DNA of 49,107 bases, taken from IMG/VR virus record IMGVR_UViG_3300033388_003271, positions 1 through 49,107 of that record; one strand, given 5' to 3'. Under the pieces are notes generated by a model. That model was not told the origin of the DNA. It saw only the letters and a list, made by a program, of their open reading frames with translations, and did no database searches. Origin of the DNA: a virus. This document shows positions 30,366-39,155 of the stretch, one piece after another (the stretch's first letter is position 1; every line of letters starts with the position of its first letter). The translations under genes and the position numbers were made by a program.

Positions 30366-30880
30366 TATTGCGGCCCGCTTGTATCGGCTTCAGTATCACC
30401 ATTTGAATCATTTGCTTGCGAGTGATTATGACTGTCACCAATATTTGTACCATTGTTTGTTAGAGTTGGTGTAGTTATTTCAAAACTAGTACAAACTAAA
30501 GCAGCATCCCCTGCGGCGTTAATTGAAAATGAATAATTACCAGCTTTATCAGTTAATGAAAATGAACCATCGCCTTTTAAATGAAATTCAGCAACTACCG
30601 CACCATTTGTATTACGGGCATAAATACGTTTTTCACCAGGTACAGCAACACCTGTGTTTTTATTATCCATCACACCGACTGCTGACTTACCGCCTTGTCG
30701 CTGAACATCGATTAAAGCAACGTTGTCATTTGGTAAAGGTGGGCTATCTTCACCAGAAGATTGAAAATATTCAACAACACGATTATCACCAGCACGATCT
30801 TCAACGGTTAAAGCAGGGTAGTTAATACCACCGCTTTTAGTAACAAACTCAAAACCTAAAACCCTACCTATTACTCCCAT
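30365..30880 (-). CDS. Baseplate spike protein (Mu gp45/gpV-like) with HxH tip
   Basis: This 171-residue protein has an N-terminal OB-like domain (YPALTVEDRAGDNRVVEYF, VALIDVQRQGGKS), a short beta-helix (FHLKGDGSFSLTDKAGNYSF), and SHNHSQAND near the C-terminus. HxH in gpV-type spikes holds an iron ion at the tip used to puncture the outer membrane. This indicates a Gram-negative host. The last residues (DTEADTSGPQ) are an acidic tail. Confidence 0.85.
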   Translation of the reverse strand: MGVIGRVLGFEFVTKSGGINYPALTVEDRAGDNRVVEYFQSSGEDSPPLPNDNVALIDVQRQGGKSAVGVMDNKNTGVAVPGEKRIYARNTNGAVVAEFHLKGDGSFSLTDKAGNYSFSINAAGDAALVCTSFEITTPTLTNNGTNIGDSHNHSQANDSNGDTEADTSGPQ

Positions 30881-31899
30881 GGTAGCCGCTCCGGTACTTT
30901 GCTTGAATACGATTCAGGGAGAACTAAAGATAAGGTTGCCGTTTCCTCATTAGCTGATTGTCGTAATGAAACAGTTTTAATTAAAAACCTACTTTGACTG
31001 TAGATCATAGCGTCAGGTGCCAGTAATGAAATAATAGTATTCGGTTGCCAGATTTTACCATCAGGACCAGACCAAGCAGCAACATCTACAGACCAACTCA
31101 AAGCATCGCCATACATGCGTCCTATACGCGCTTCAGCATCTGTTTTAGTATCGCCACCGCTTGCACCCTCAGTATTGAAAACGAACGGTCTAAAGGCTGT
31201 CACACGATTATTTTTAGCAGTATATTTATCAGCAGGTAACCCTGGTAATGTTGAGCCCATAGCAGTCACACTGCTGTAAATCTTTTGAGCATCAGAAGTC
31301 ATTGCTACATTTGATACACCTGCTTCACCATCTGTTAAAACAGCAATAGGTTTATCATCTACATTAGCTTTCTGGACAACCAGCTGACCACTACCATTTG
31401 TACCTAATACAAGACCACGCTCTTTAGCTAATGAAGCAAGGAACGACATTGCTTTTTGCGATATGTTGGCACCAACAAGTTCAAAAGGTTGACCAACACC
31501 ATCTTTTATAACAACACCGACACCAAACGGTTCAATAACTTTTCTAGCAATTTGTTCAAAATTCAAATCAATATATTCAATAGGGTATTCGTCTGATGAT
31601 ATTTGACAATCGCTAAGTATACCTGTCTTAGCATACCCGTTAATAACAACCCGTGACCCTGAAGGATCACTGACGGGGTTTATACCTACAGCCACACCAG
31701 TTAATGATTTAACACCATCTATAAAAGCTTCTATGGATTGAAAAGTAAGAGGTTTAAAAGTATCTCTGAACGCTTTATTTTCAGGTACCATAGGTGCTTC
31801 AAATGAAAATGTGTCAGATGAACCTATTGACCTGGTCAAGCTGAACGATGACCAAAAATCGAATTGACGATTATTAATTTTTAAAGTTATTTCACTCAT
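30871..31899 (-). CDS. Baseplate hub protein (Mu gp44/gpD-like)
   Basis: This 342-residue protein has an N-terminal NRQFDFWSSFSLTRSIGSSDT region and the hub core MSFLASLAKERGLVLGTNGS. It continues with GQLVVQKANVDD and a C-terminal strand-rich part, ending VLPESYSSKVPERLPWE. It matches the late-control D/Mu gpP family that forms the trimeric hub above the spike. It overlaps the spike gene by ten bases. Confidence 0.88.
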   Translation of the reverse strand: MSEITLKINNRQFDFWSSFSLTRSIGSSDTFSFEAPMVPENKAFRDTFKPLTFQSIEAFIDGVKSLTGVAVGINPVSDPSGSRVVINGYAKTGILSDCQISSDEYPIEYIDLNFEQIARKVIEPFGVGVVIKDGVGQPFELVGANISQKAMSFLASLAKERGLVLGTNGSGQLVVQKANVDDKPIAVLTDGEAGVSNVAMTSDAQKIYSSVTAMGSTLPGLPADKYTAKNNRVTAFRPFVFNTEGASGGDTKTDAEARIGRMYGDALSWSVDVAAWSGPDGKIWQPNTIISLLAPDAMIYSQSRFLIKTVSLRQSANEETATLSLVLPESYSSKVPERLPWE

Positions 31900-33131
31900 T
31901 TAAAAAACACCACTTGACGACCTTTAGGTATTTGCAGCAAGTCAGGGCCTATAAAATTATTTGTCTCAATCAACTTATTGATTGTTTCATCATCCGCATC
32001 ACCATATAAATCAACAGCTAACTCAACAATATTACGTGTGCGGTCAGTGAAGAAACGACGCTCTAAAGGTAATTCAAAAGTATCTGATGTTAACCGGCCG
32101 CGCTCACGCGCTACTGCCTCTTGAATAGGTTGATAAATAACACCAGTGTCAATAATACCTAACGTTGCACGTTGGGTAGCATCCCAAGTATCAACTGATG
32201 TAAATTCAGTATCAAGAGAATTAGCAGCAGCAATAGCATCTTGTCTGCTTCTGTAACCTGCTTGGTTTACTGTAAAATCTACTAACGCAGTCATTACTGA
32301 ATAGTTAATAAGTCTACGGGTGTAATATTCATTGCTTCCAAAACTGTCTATTGTACTTGAAATATTTTGCTGTTGAAAATTTAATAAAGACAAAAAACCG
32401 TCAAAAGAAGCCTGTAGTGATAAAGTCGCATTTATTGGAATTCTTATAAGTCTGTTTACTTGCCGTGCTAAATCAGCAGGAACATTAATTAAAGCATCAA
32501 TACCATTTTTCAATCCTGATACCGCGTCGTCAAACTCTCTAACAACAGTATCAGTTAAATCAGCTATTGGCCGTAAAGTGCTATTGATAGAATCAACCGA
32601 TTGTTCAATGAATGTTTTAGTATTCGCTGTCTCAGAACTTGTGTTAAGTACTAAATTATCATCATAATCAGTAAATACTACCCCGTCAAAATCACTAATT
32701 AATACATTCACAATTGATTTATTGTCAGAAATACCACGGGGAAAGAGTTCGGTTAATGTCTCAATGAACGGTACATCAAAAATAGCTTGCCCGGCCGCGC
32801 TAACAAGATCGTCACGACGACTTATTTTGACAGGAACAACTGTTCTCTGACCATAAATAGGGTGTGTTAATAAACCTGGTCCCGCTTCAGATAACATTGC
32901 AATAAATTTATCAGCAAGCAGGTTATAAATGTCACCAGCTATAAAAATACGTAAAGGGAAAGTTGTCGCACCTGTACCTTTATCTTGGACAAAAGCACCG
33001 GCTACGTTTGAGAATGTGAACACAGAAGTTTTTTTATCAACTCCCAACCGCACATCAGCAAAATCAAATTCAATCTCCTCACCCGATGGAGCCTTATATT
33101 TTCCTTTACTGATTCGATCCTGCCAAGCCAT
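31896..33131 (-). CDS. DNA-circularisation N-terminal domain protein (Mu gp43-like)
   Basis: This 411-residue protein begins MAWQDRISKGKYKAPSGEEI and has FPLRIFIAGDIYNLLADKF and GLLTHPIYGQRTVVP, the signature of the DNA_circ_N domain. The middle is helical. The C-terminus (VDLYGDADDETINKLIETNN, then PKGRQVVFF) looks LysM-like. Despite the name, in Mu-type tails it is a baseplate or tail-tube-tip component next to the hub. Confidence 0.88.
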   Translation of the reverse strand: MAWQDRISKGKYKAPSGEEIEFDFADVRLGVDKKTSVFTFSNVAGAFVQDKGTGATTFPLRIFIAGDIYNLLADKFIAMLSEAGPGLLTHPIYGQRTVVPVKISRRDDLVSAAGQAIFDVPFIETLTELFPRGISDNKSIVNVLISDFDGVVFTDYDDNLVLNTSSETANTKTFIEQSVDSINSTLRPIADLTDTVVREFDDAVSGLKNGIDALINVPADLARQVNRLIRIPINATLSLQASFDGFLSLLNFQQQNISSTIDSFGSNEYYTRRLINYSVMTALVDFTVNQAGYRSRQDAIAAANSLDTEFTSVDTWDATQRATLGIIDTGVIYQPIQEAVARERGRLTSDTFELPLERRFFTDRTRNIVELAVDLYGDADDETINKLIETNNFIGPDLLQIPKGRQVVFFK

Positions 33132-34999
33132 TAGAACGCGCCTGCTGTATCAAGGACCGTTACACCAGGCACTGAAGGCCCGGTACGTGCTGCAGATGCA
33201 CCTGCTGCAGGTGATACAGTAATTTCAGTCCTGTTAGTCTGTGTACGTTCTTCAATGCTTCGCGCTGTTCTGGCTTCAGGTGATGACACAGCAGAAGGTG
33301 TTGCTGGTGTATCATCACCACCTAAAATACCGGACAAGCTACCTTTTAAACCAGAAACACCTTCAAAAATTGTTTTGAACGGTGATGATATAGCACTTAA
33401 AACAGATACCACATTATCGACACCACTTATAATTGACGCCCATAAACCAGTAAAAAATACGCCAACTTTATCCCAATTACTAATTAATAAAATTGCAGCG
33501 GTGCCAAGTAAACCAACACCTGTGATTATTAACCCTATCGGGTTTGCTTTCATTGCTAAATTGACAAGCTTGAACGCAAGAGCAAAACCCTTAGTTGCTA
33601 CCGTAGCAACAAACATAATACCTTTGAAAACACCCATGGTTATATTGTACGCCATGATAGCAGTACGCGCTGCAAACACAGCTACTTTTAAACCAATCAT
33701 AACGACGATAAAACCACCAACAATTTGACCACCGCCTTTAATTATGTTGAATAAATTACCTTGAATCTCTTGTGCTAAAACTTGATTGCTACGAATTGCG
33801 TCATCAACAGTACGCACCCATGATGTAGCAGTTTCGATTGTTTCAGAAATTGCACCACGGTTTAATTTAAAGAAACCAATACCAACACTTTCAACAGACG
33901 ATAACAAAGTTTTAAAACTTGCTGTCACCGTATCGCCCATGGTCTTAGCCATTTCATCAGCTGTACCTTTGGCGTCTTCCAAACGCTTACGATAATCACG
34001 TAATTTATCAGAACCTGATTGCAATAATACATTCACACCAGCGATAGGGATTTTACCAAATATAGCATCTAACACACCGGCTCTATCTGCAGAACCAAGC
34101 CCGTCAAGCGATCCACCAAGATCACCAAGGATATCGACAACATCACGCATATTACCTGTTGCAACGTCTTTAGCTTCTACACCCAAACCCTTCATAACTT
34201 TAGCAGCTTCTTTAGTTGGTGCAGCCAGACGTAAAAATACATTCTTTAAAGTAGTACCAGCATTAGAACCCTTGATACCTGCGTTAGCGAGCTCGCCGGC
34301 TAACGCTGCGAATGTTTCAATATCACCACCTAATTTTACAGCGACAGGCCCACCTTCTTTCATGGCTTCAAATAATTGACGCATATCAGTATTAGCTGTT
34401 GTAGTTGTTTTTGCCATAACATCAACAACACGGTTCAAATTAGCAGCTTTTGTAGCAGCATCATCTGATTCTAAACCCATAGCCCCAAGAGCGTCTGTTG
34501 CAATGTCTGTTGCTTCAGCAAGATCAGTTTGTGATACAACAGCTAATTTTGTGACAATAGGTAAAGCTGCAATGGATTGTTTAGCATTGAACCCTGCCAT
34601 AGCTAAGAAGTTCAAACCGCCGGCTGCTTCTGATGCTGTAAACACAGTTGTACGCCCAACATCTGCAGCAGCTTCTTCAAGCTCGTTAAAGGCTGCTGTA
34701 CCGCGTTTGATACCGCCTGGGAACTTTGCCGACGCATTCACAAGAGTTTGTTCAAATGTAGCCCCTGTAATGATTGCTGATTGCATAGCACGTTGAACGG
34801 CAAAGACACCACCTGCCAAACCTAACGCACCAAAAGCAGCTGATGCAGTGCCGCCCAATTTATTTATATTACGGTCAAGGCGGTTAACTGATGCAGACAT
34901 TAGGCGCATTGTCCTATTAACACCACGCCCCATACGCCTTATTTTACCAGATACTTGGTCAGTAGCTTTGAAAATTATTTCAGCTGGGAATGCTACCAA
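33131..34999 (-). CDS. Tail tape measure protein
   Basis: This 622-residue protein follows the frameshifted chaperone pair, its standard location. The N-terminus is helical (MRLMSASVNRLDRNINKLGG); the core has the TMP family block VGRTTVFTASEAAGGLNFLA, LESDDAATKAANLNRVVDVM and LGDLGGSLDGLGSADRAGVL. Hydrophobic segments lie at about 430-510 (LIITGVGLLGTAAILLIS). At 622 residues it predicts a fairly short tail. Confidence 0.92.
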   Translation of the reverse strand: MVAFPAEIIFKATDQVSGKIRRMGRGVNRTMRLMSASVNRLDRNINKLGGTASAAFGALGLAGGVFAVQRAMQSAIITGATFEQTLVNASAKFPGGIKRGTAAFNELEEAAADVGRTTVFTASEAAGGLNFLAMAGFNAKQSIAALPIVTKLAVVSQTDLAEATDIATDALGAMGLESDDAATKAANLNRVVDVMAKTTTTANTDMRQLFEAMKEGGPVAVKLGGDIETFAALAGELANAGIKGSNAGTTLKNVFLRLAAPTKEAAKVMKGLGVEAKDVATGNMRDVVDILGDLGGSLDGLGSADRAGVLDAIFGKIPIAGVNVLLQSGSDKLRDYRKRLEDAKGTADEMAKTMGDTVTASFKTLLSSVESVGIGFFKLNRGAISETIETATSWVRTVDDAIRSNQVLAQEIQGNLFNIIKGGGQIVGGFIVVMIGLKVAVFAARTAIMAYNITMGVFKGIMFVATVATKGFALAFKLVNLAMKANPIGLIITGVGLLGTAAILLISNWDKVGVFFTGLWASIISGVDNVVSVLSAISSPFKTIFEGVSGLKGSLSGILGGDDTPATPSAVSSPEARTARSIEERTQTNRTEITVSPAAGASAARTGPSVPGVTVLDTAGAF

Positions 35000-35000
35000 T

Positions 35001-35231
35001 TTACTGTAACTCCGTAAGAAGGAATTTATAAAGTTGTCTTAACTCAGTTAATTTTAAGGTTCTGTAATCAGGTATACCAGGACAGTTACGAACTAATAAC
35101 CAAATCATTTCTTTAACTGCACACCAACCTACACGCGTTGTTAAATCCTCGTTTTTAGTGGGGAATTCAACTATGGTAACAAAATAAAAATCGTAGCGAT
35201 AACCACCGCCTTCTTCGTTAAGCGTGCGTCT
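35001..35231 (-). CDS. Downstream ORF of tail assembly chaperone, probably made by -1 frameshift
   Basis: This 76-codon frame has no upstream start; its first stop-free codon follows TAATAA at 35237-35232. It reads TLNEEGGGYRYDFYFVTIVE, then RVGWCAVKEMIWLLVRN and KLTELRQLYKFLLTELQ*. It ends two bases before the tape measure start and overlaps the 3' end of the chaperone gene in the -1 frame. This is the classical layout of the frameshift-extended chaperone. The slip site within 35171-35231 is not obvious. TTT preceded by T in ATTTTTATT (about 35184-35195) is one option. Confidence 0.7.
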   Translation of the reverse strand, partial: RRTLNEEGGGYRYDFYFVTIVEFPTKNEDLTTRVGWCAVKEMIWLLVRNCPGIPDYRTLKLTELRQLYKFLLTELQ

Positions 35232-35581
35232 TTATTAGCAAAGAAACCTGCTTGTTGTTTGCACATTGATTCAGCAAAACGAACAATATCAGCACCCGTC
35301 ATACCGTTCATATTCATAAATGCTTCACCAAGCGGTACACCAAACTTTAAAATGGATTCAACGATCTCACCATTAACATACTTATAACTAAAATGTTCAG
35401 ACCCGTCAGTAAAAATAACACCGGCTTCAATGTACCCAACAAGCGCATTAAATACATCCCTGCGTTGGCGTTCTTCAGGTGTATTATCAAGTGTAAAATC
35501 AGGTAGTTCCAAACCATCTGACCAAGCAGACAGAACACTTAATACTTCTTTCGTAGCAGTATTTTTATCAATCTTAGACAT
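35171..35581 (-). CDS. Tail assembly chaperone (short frame)
   Basis: This 136-residue, mostly acidic and helical protein (VLSVLSAWSDGLELPDFTLD, PEERQRRDVFNALVGYIEAG, FAESMCKQQAGF) lies between the tube and tape measure genes, where myo- and siphophages encode their tail chaperone. Its last residues (KKAVVIATIFILLP) look unlike the rest. They are the zero-frame reading of the region used by the -1 ORF. Confidence 0.75.
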   Translation of the reverse strand: MSKIDKNTATKEVLSVLSAWSDGLELPDFTLDNTPEERQRRDVFNALVGYIEAGVIFTDGSEHFSYKYVNGEIVESILKFGVPLGEAFMNMNGMTGADIVRFAESMCKQQAGFFANKDARLTKKAVVIATIFILLP

Positions 35582-35591
35582 CGATCAACCT

Positions 35592-35969
35592 TTATTGTTT
35601 TGTGAGCTTACCGGGACCCATCATATCAAACGCAGATGCTTGATTTTGGTTAGTCTGCGCAAGTTCACCAGTGATACCACCAGTACCTTGATATACAGAC
35701 CCGTCAGCATAGGTAACGTTGACAGCAACGTTGTCATTACCATCAGCAACAGATTGCAAGAACTCATGATCACCACGGTTATCATCAGTACCGACAACAA
35801 GCCCTGACAAGGACCAAGGGACACGCGATTTAATATTACGCGCTGTGCCATCACCATTAGGTTGTTGTTCGTTCTCAAACCCGCCTAATTTACGGGTAAC
35901 ATCTGCATCAGCTGTTACCGAAAAGTTGCGACCGTTAATCGCAATACTTTCAATTGATCCGCCGGCCAT
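35592..35969 (-). CDS. Tail tube protein (Mu gpM-like)
   Basis: This 125-residue protein begins GGSIESIAINGRNFSVTADA, continues VTRKLGGFENEQQPNGDG and SRVPWSLSGLVVGTDDN, and ends near FDMMGPGKLTKQ. Size and strand pattern match tube proteins of Mu-type contractile tails. It directly follows the sheath gene with a one-base overlap. Confidence 0.9.
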   Translation of the reverse strand: MAGGSIESIAINGRNFSVTADADVTRKLGGFENEQQPNGDGTARNIKSRVPWSLSGLVVGTDDNRGDHEFLQSVADGNDNVAVNVTYADGSVYQGTGGITGELAQTNQNQASAFDMMGPGKLTKQ

Positions 35970-37456
35970 TAGCTAGTACCTCCGAAAAAGAAACCAAAAT
36001 TCAAATCAACAGCAATAATATTTGTATTACCAGAAAGTTTGACGGTAAATGTTACATTAAGACGCTTAGGGTTTTGACTATCGATAGCAGCCACAATTGA
36101 CGCTTTTGCAAAATCAGGGTCTGAAATAATCGCATTTAAAGCAAGGCTGTCGATCATAGCCGATACTTCAGCAATTGCATCTTTAGGACGTTTAGCAGTT
36201 GGGTTAATTGTAGCCTGATTATCAGGTAGCAGCGGTGAACCATTCCAGTCATCACGCGCAAAAATCAAACGTGTATTGAAAATGATTTGCTGTAGTTTGA
36301 CAATATCCACAACGTACCGATAAGCAGGTACAGGTTCACCATCAGGGTGATAGAACGTCACTGTGTCAGATAGTTCAGCAATACCGTCAACAAGCTCAAC
36401 AGTTGACAGACCTGCTTTAACCGCCCGGTCACGTTCCACGTAAGACCAAAAATCATCTGACGCACCAATTTCAAGGCCTGTCAAACGGTTACCTGCGTAA
36501 TCTTGAGGCGGGTTATTATCAGCAACCACGGCTTCACGCGCAACCGCACGGGCTGCGATCTGAATAGGTAAGTTTGTTGAACCCTGTAACGTAGCGTAAG
36601 CATTAACCCGGTCTGTCTTACGACCTGACGGGATTGTTTCAGCAACTGCAATGTCAGCTTCAGGTTCACCAGTCATTACAACAGCGGGCATCGTTACATC
36701 AGGGTTTTGAGCGTCATCACCCCACCGAGGATCACCCCACGCTTGAAACTTACCTAATGTTACCACATCGCCTGGTTCCATCTGGTTAATGATAAACGTT
36801 TCCCAAACAGAAGTAATTAAAGCTAAAGCATCATCAACATCAGGGTTAACAAGCCCACCAGTCATGGCAGTCACTGTGAATGTGATACCGGCTTCAACAC
36901 CGATAATTTCAACCTGAATGTCATTGCTTGATACACCTGACCACTTAGCCGTAAGTTCAAGCACACCAGCATTATCAACAGCAATTACAGGCATTGCAAC
37001 AACACCATTGATTGCTGCAGCCATTTGAACGGCTACGGATGCAGCAGCCGCACCTGATAAAATAGTAAACGGGTCTGATAGAATACCGTTCACCTTAACT
37101 TGATAAGAAGCCGAAGTTGTCTGTGAACCTGCCTGCGTACTGGTACCAGCTGAAGCAACACCAGCCCCATCTTTATCAAGTGGGTATACGGTCACAGGGA
37201 GCGTACCGACACCATCACCGTTGACCGGGAATAATTCAAGTGAGGCTAAATGAATTGGTGAACCAAAACCATAAGTCTCACCAGCTTCTTTCTGGTTTGA
37301 AATTTGACGAGGTGTCGACGCATATGTAACAGCATCACTACCTTGCGCAACAATAGCGATACGTTGTGGTAAAAATAAAATCTGACCAGCACGAAGGTCT
37401 TTAAAATTTACTTCAATCCCAACAACACGCGCAACCGCACTATTTGAAATACTCAT
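35969..37456 (-). CDS. Tail sheath protein (Mu gpL-like)
   Basis: This is a 495-residue protein. The N-terminal block VARVVGIEVNFKDLRAG, LFLPQRIAIVAQGSDAV and TYGFGSPIHLASLELFPVNG is typical of Mu gpL-type sheaths. A variable domain with Ala/Gly-rich SGAAAASVAVQMAAA follows. The conserved C-terminus has WNGSPLLPDN, AIDSQNPKRLNVTFTVKLSG and VDLNFGFFFGG. It forms the contractile sheath around the tube. Confidence 0.93.
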   Translation of the reverse strand: MSISNSAVARVVGIEVNFKDLRAGQILFLPQRIAIVAQGSDAVTYASTPRQISNQKEAGETYGFGSPIHLASLELFPVNGDGVGTLPVTVYPLDKDGAGVASAGTSTQAGSQTTSASYQVKVNGILSDPFTILSGAAAASVAVQMAAAINGVVAMPVIAVDNAGVLELTAKWSGVSSNDIQVEIIGVEAGITFTVTAMTGGLVNPDVDDALALITSVWETFIINQMEPGDVVTLGKFQAWGDPRWGDDAQNPDVTMPAVVMTGEPEADIAVAETIPSGRKTDRVNAYATLQGSTNLPIQIAARAVAREAVVADNNPPQDYAGNRLTGLEIGASDDFWSYVERDRAVKAGLSTVELVDGIAELSDTVTFYHPDGEPVPAYRYVVDIVKLQQIIFNTRLIFARDDWNGSPLLPDNQATINPTAKRPKDAIAEVSAMIDSLALNAIISDPDFAKASIVAAIDSQNPKRLNVTFTVKLSGNTNIIAVDLNFGFFFGGTS

Positions 37457-38115
37457 GATTCTGGAAACTCCATTTTGGCTAAAACTTTACCGTCAGTATC
37501 GCGTTTAATTGTTACGTCCACACCCTCTAAAACTTCAGGGGTAAACTGTGGACTAAATTCATCAAATACAGCGTTCAATGTTATTCTCATACCTGCAGCA
37601 CGCGGTGATGCTTGATTACCTTGGTCAGGTTGAAAAGATTGAACGTTAGCAATCCAGCGACGACCTACTATACCCCTTAAGTCTAGGTAAGTATAGTTAG
37701 CTGACATAATTATATTACGAGCTAACCGCGCACCGCGTTGAACATTAGTAATAGCGTCTTTATCACCTGGTGTATGACCACCTGCACCATCGTCAGCAGC
37801 GTTACCGTTTGCGACAATATCAATATTAAACACACCATCTGTTTGTTGACGCGCAACAACATTGCTTGCTGATTTATTAAATGTTGACCTATCGTACCAA
37901 ACATTGACGACAGGTACTATTGATTTGGAATCACGTAATAATTCCCAAGGATTAAACCGTTCAGCAAAAATTGTCATATCCCATAGTTCAGGGTCTTTAG
38001 TTGCTGTTGTTGCTAACGCCATTTGTGACGCGACTTCATCAGCTAAAATTTGCGCAATTTGATTACGCACAATTTCAAAAGTATCAAGCTTATCAATTAA
38101 TGTATCTATGGTCAT
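37453..38115 (-). CDS. Putative tail terminator (Mu gp37 position)
   Basis: This 220-residue protein is immediately upstream of the sheath gene (ATGA overlap), where Mu-type phages encode the tail terminator. It has VVNVWYDRSTFNKSASNVVA, GHTPGDKDAITNVQRGARLA and RITLNAVFDEFSPQ, compatible with the family. The assignment relies largely on gene order. Confidence 0.6.
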   Translation of the reverse strand: MTIDTLIDKLDTFEIVRNQIAQILADEVASQMALATTATKDPELWDMTIFAERFNPWELLRDSKSIVPVVNVWYDRSTFNKSASNVVARQQTDGVFNIDIVANGNAADDGAGGHTPGDKDAITNVQRGARLARNIIMSANYTYLDLRGIVGRRWIANVQSFQPDQGNQASPRAAGMRITLNAVFDEFSPQFTPEVLEGVDVTIKRDTDGKVLAKMEFPES

Positions 38116-38477
38116 GGCGTAACCTTATAAGGTTCTAGTACCATGGTCACAATACCAAGTTTTTTATCAGGTAATGTTTTAAATATTTTAAAAACTTCAG
38201 TAAGTCGAGTAATCAACCAGGGCGTAGATGATGAATCCTCAATACCTACAGGTACACCAATTGTAATACTTGATATACGACCTGTTACCTGGATAAAATC
38301 ACCGGAAACTTCAACACCTGTGTCAGGATCAATAAACTGACTTATAGAAGAAAATTGACCACTTAAATCAGGTTGTACGTCACCTGCAGGGTTAGTAAGA
38401 TTGTAGACTTGGCCGAAGTCAGAAGTAGATTCTAACGTCAAAGCTAGATCATTTTCGGCCAAGTCTACAATACTCAT
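38112..38477 (-). CDS. Putative head-tail connector protein
   Basis: This 121-residue beta-rich protein (LALTLESTSDFGQVYNLTNP, DFIQVTGRISSITIGVPVG, KLGIVTMVLEPYKVTP) lies between capsid and sheath genes with ATGA overlaps on both sides. Neck proteins of this size are expected here. The exact type cannot be told from sequence alone. Confidence 0.55.
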   Translation of the reverse strand: MSIVDLAENDLALTLESTSDFGQVYNLTNPAGDVQPDLSGQFSSISQFIDPDTGVEVSGDFIQVTGRISSITIGVPVGIEDSSSTPWLITRLTEVFKIFKTLPDKKLGIVTMVLEPYKVTP

Positions 38478-38677
38478 TTTTTAGGCTTCGCTTCAGCTTT
38501 ACGTATTTCAGCTTCAGTAGGCTCTACTTTAGATTCAATAATTGAACCGTTTCTGACAAGGTCTACTAAAGCCTTTTCGCCGCGTGTAAAATCAGACGCA
38601 AAAACAAGTTTACCTGATTTCATAGGGCCGCGTAAAGTGGTAACGGTACGCATAGCGTTAACAACATAATTAACCAT
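38474..38677 (-). CDS. Small neck-region protein
   Basis: This 67-residue protein starts at ATG 38677, with AGGTGG upstream. MVNYVVNAMRTVTTLRGPMK and FASDFTRGEKALVDLVRNGS resemble small phage proteins with an SH3-like fold located after the capsid gene. The C-terminus is charged (PTEAEIRKAEAKPKK). The role is unknown. Confidence 0.6.
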   Translation of the reverse strand: MVNYVVNAMRTVTTLRGPMKSGKLVFASDFTRGEKALVDLVRNGSIIESKVEPTEAEIRKAEAKPKK

Positions 38678-39140
38678 TTGCGCCACCTGTCACGGGACCA
38701 CCTGTAACAGGGTTTGGCGCAGGGTTGGGTACAGGTGCAGGTGGTGTTGATTTAGCAGCAGGCTTAGCATCGGCTTTTTTTGCAGCAGGCTTAGCATCGG
38801 CTTTTTTTGCAGCAGGCTTAGCATCGGCTTTTTTTGCAGCAGTCTTAGCTTTACGCTTTGCAGCAACTTCAGCTTTCTTTGCAGCAACTTCATCATCAAC
38901 AGCTTCAGCTTCAACCTTAACCTTGACGAAAGCTTCAGCTTTCTTTACAGCAACTTCATCATCAACAGCTTCAGCTTCAACCTTAACCTTGACGAAAGCT
39001 TCAGCTTTAAAGGCTTTTTTGTATTCGTCGTCACCAAGCCATTCTTTGAACTTATCAAGCGTGCCTTGCGCGCCGGGATGGATTAAACCACCCCGAACTG
39101 CACGGTACGATTTGCCTTTTACAAGAGAATATAAAGACAT
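38670..39140 (-). CDS. Lys/Ala-repeat protein, histone H1-like tail
   Basis: This is a 156-residue protein. The N-terminal 40 residues form a small domain (LVKGKSYRAVRGGLIHPGAQ). Next come two 22-residue repeats (KAEAFVKVKVEAEAVDDEVA), then AKKADAKPA three times, then a Pro-rich end with PVTGG twice. The basic repeats resemble histone H1-like C-termini. The place after the capsid gene matches lambda gpFI, a packaging accessory. DNA binding or terminase recruitment is possible. Confidence 0.65.
   Translation of the reverse strand: MSLYSLVKGKSYRAVRGGLIHPGAQGTLDKFKEWLGDDEYKKAFKAEAFVKVKVEAEAVDDEVAVKKAEAFVKVKVEAEAVDDEVAAKKAEVAAKRKAKTAAKKADAKPAAKKADAKPAAKKADAKPAAKSTPPAPVPNPAPNPVTGGPVTGGANG
38755..38848 (-). 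repeat. 27-bp tandem repeat (AKKADAKPA)
   Basis: Three identical 27-base units (38755-38781, 38782-38808, 38809-38835) and a partial fourth encode the nine-residue basic repeat. The perfect identity indicates recent copy-number change. Confidence 0.92.
38882..39008 (-). repeat. 66-bp tandem repeat in the same gene
   Basis: Two adjacent copies, starting at 38882 and 38948 with a 66-base period, encode the 22-residue acidic/hydrophobic unit upstream of the basic repeats. They are almost identical at DNA level. Confidence 0.9.
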
Positions 39141-39155
39141 TTTTCAAACCCTCCT

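Noticed and set aside
38755-38848. Repeat array as a CRISPR or regulatory element
   Set aside because: The 27-bp period is in frame within a coding region and there are no unique spacers.
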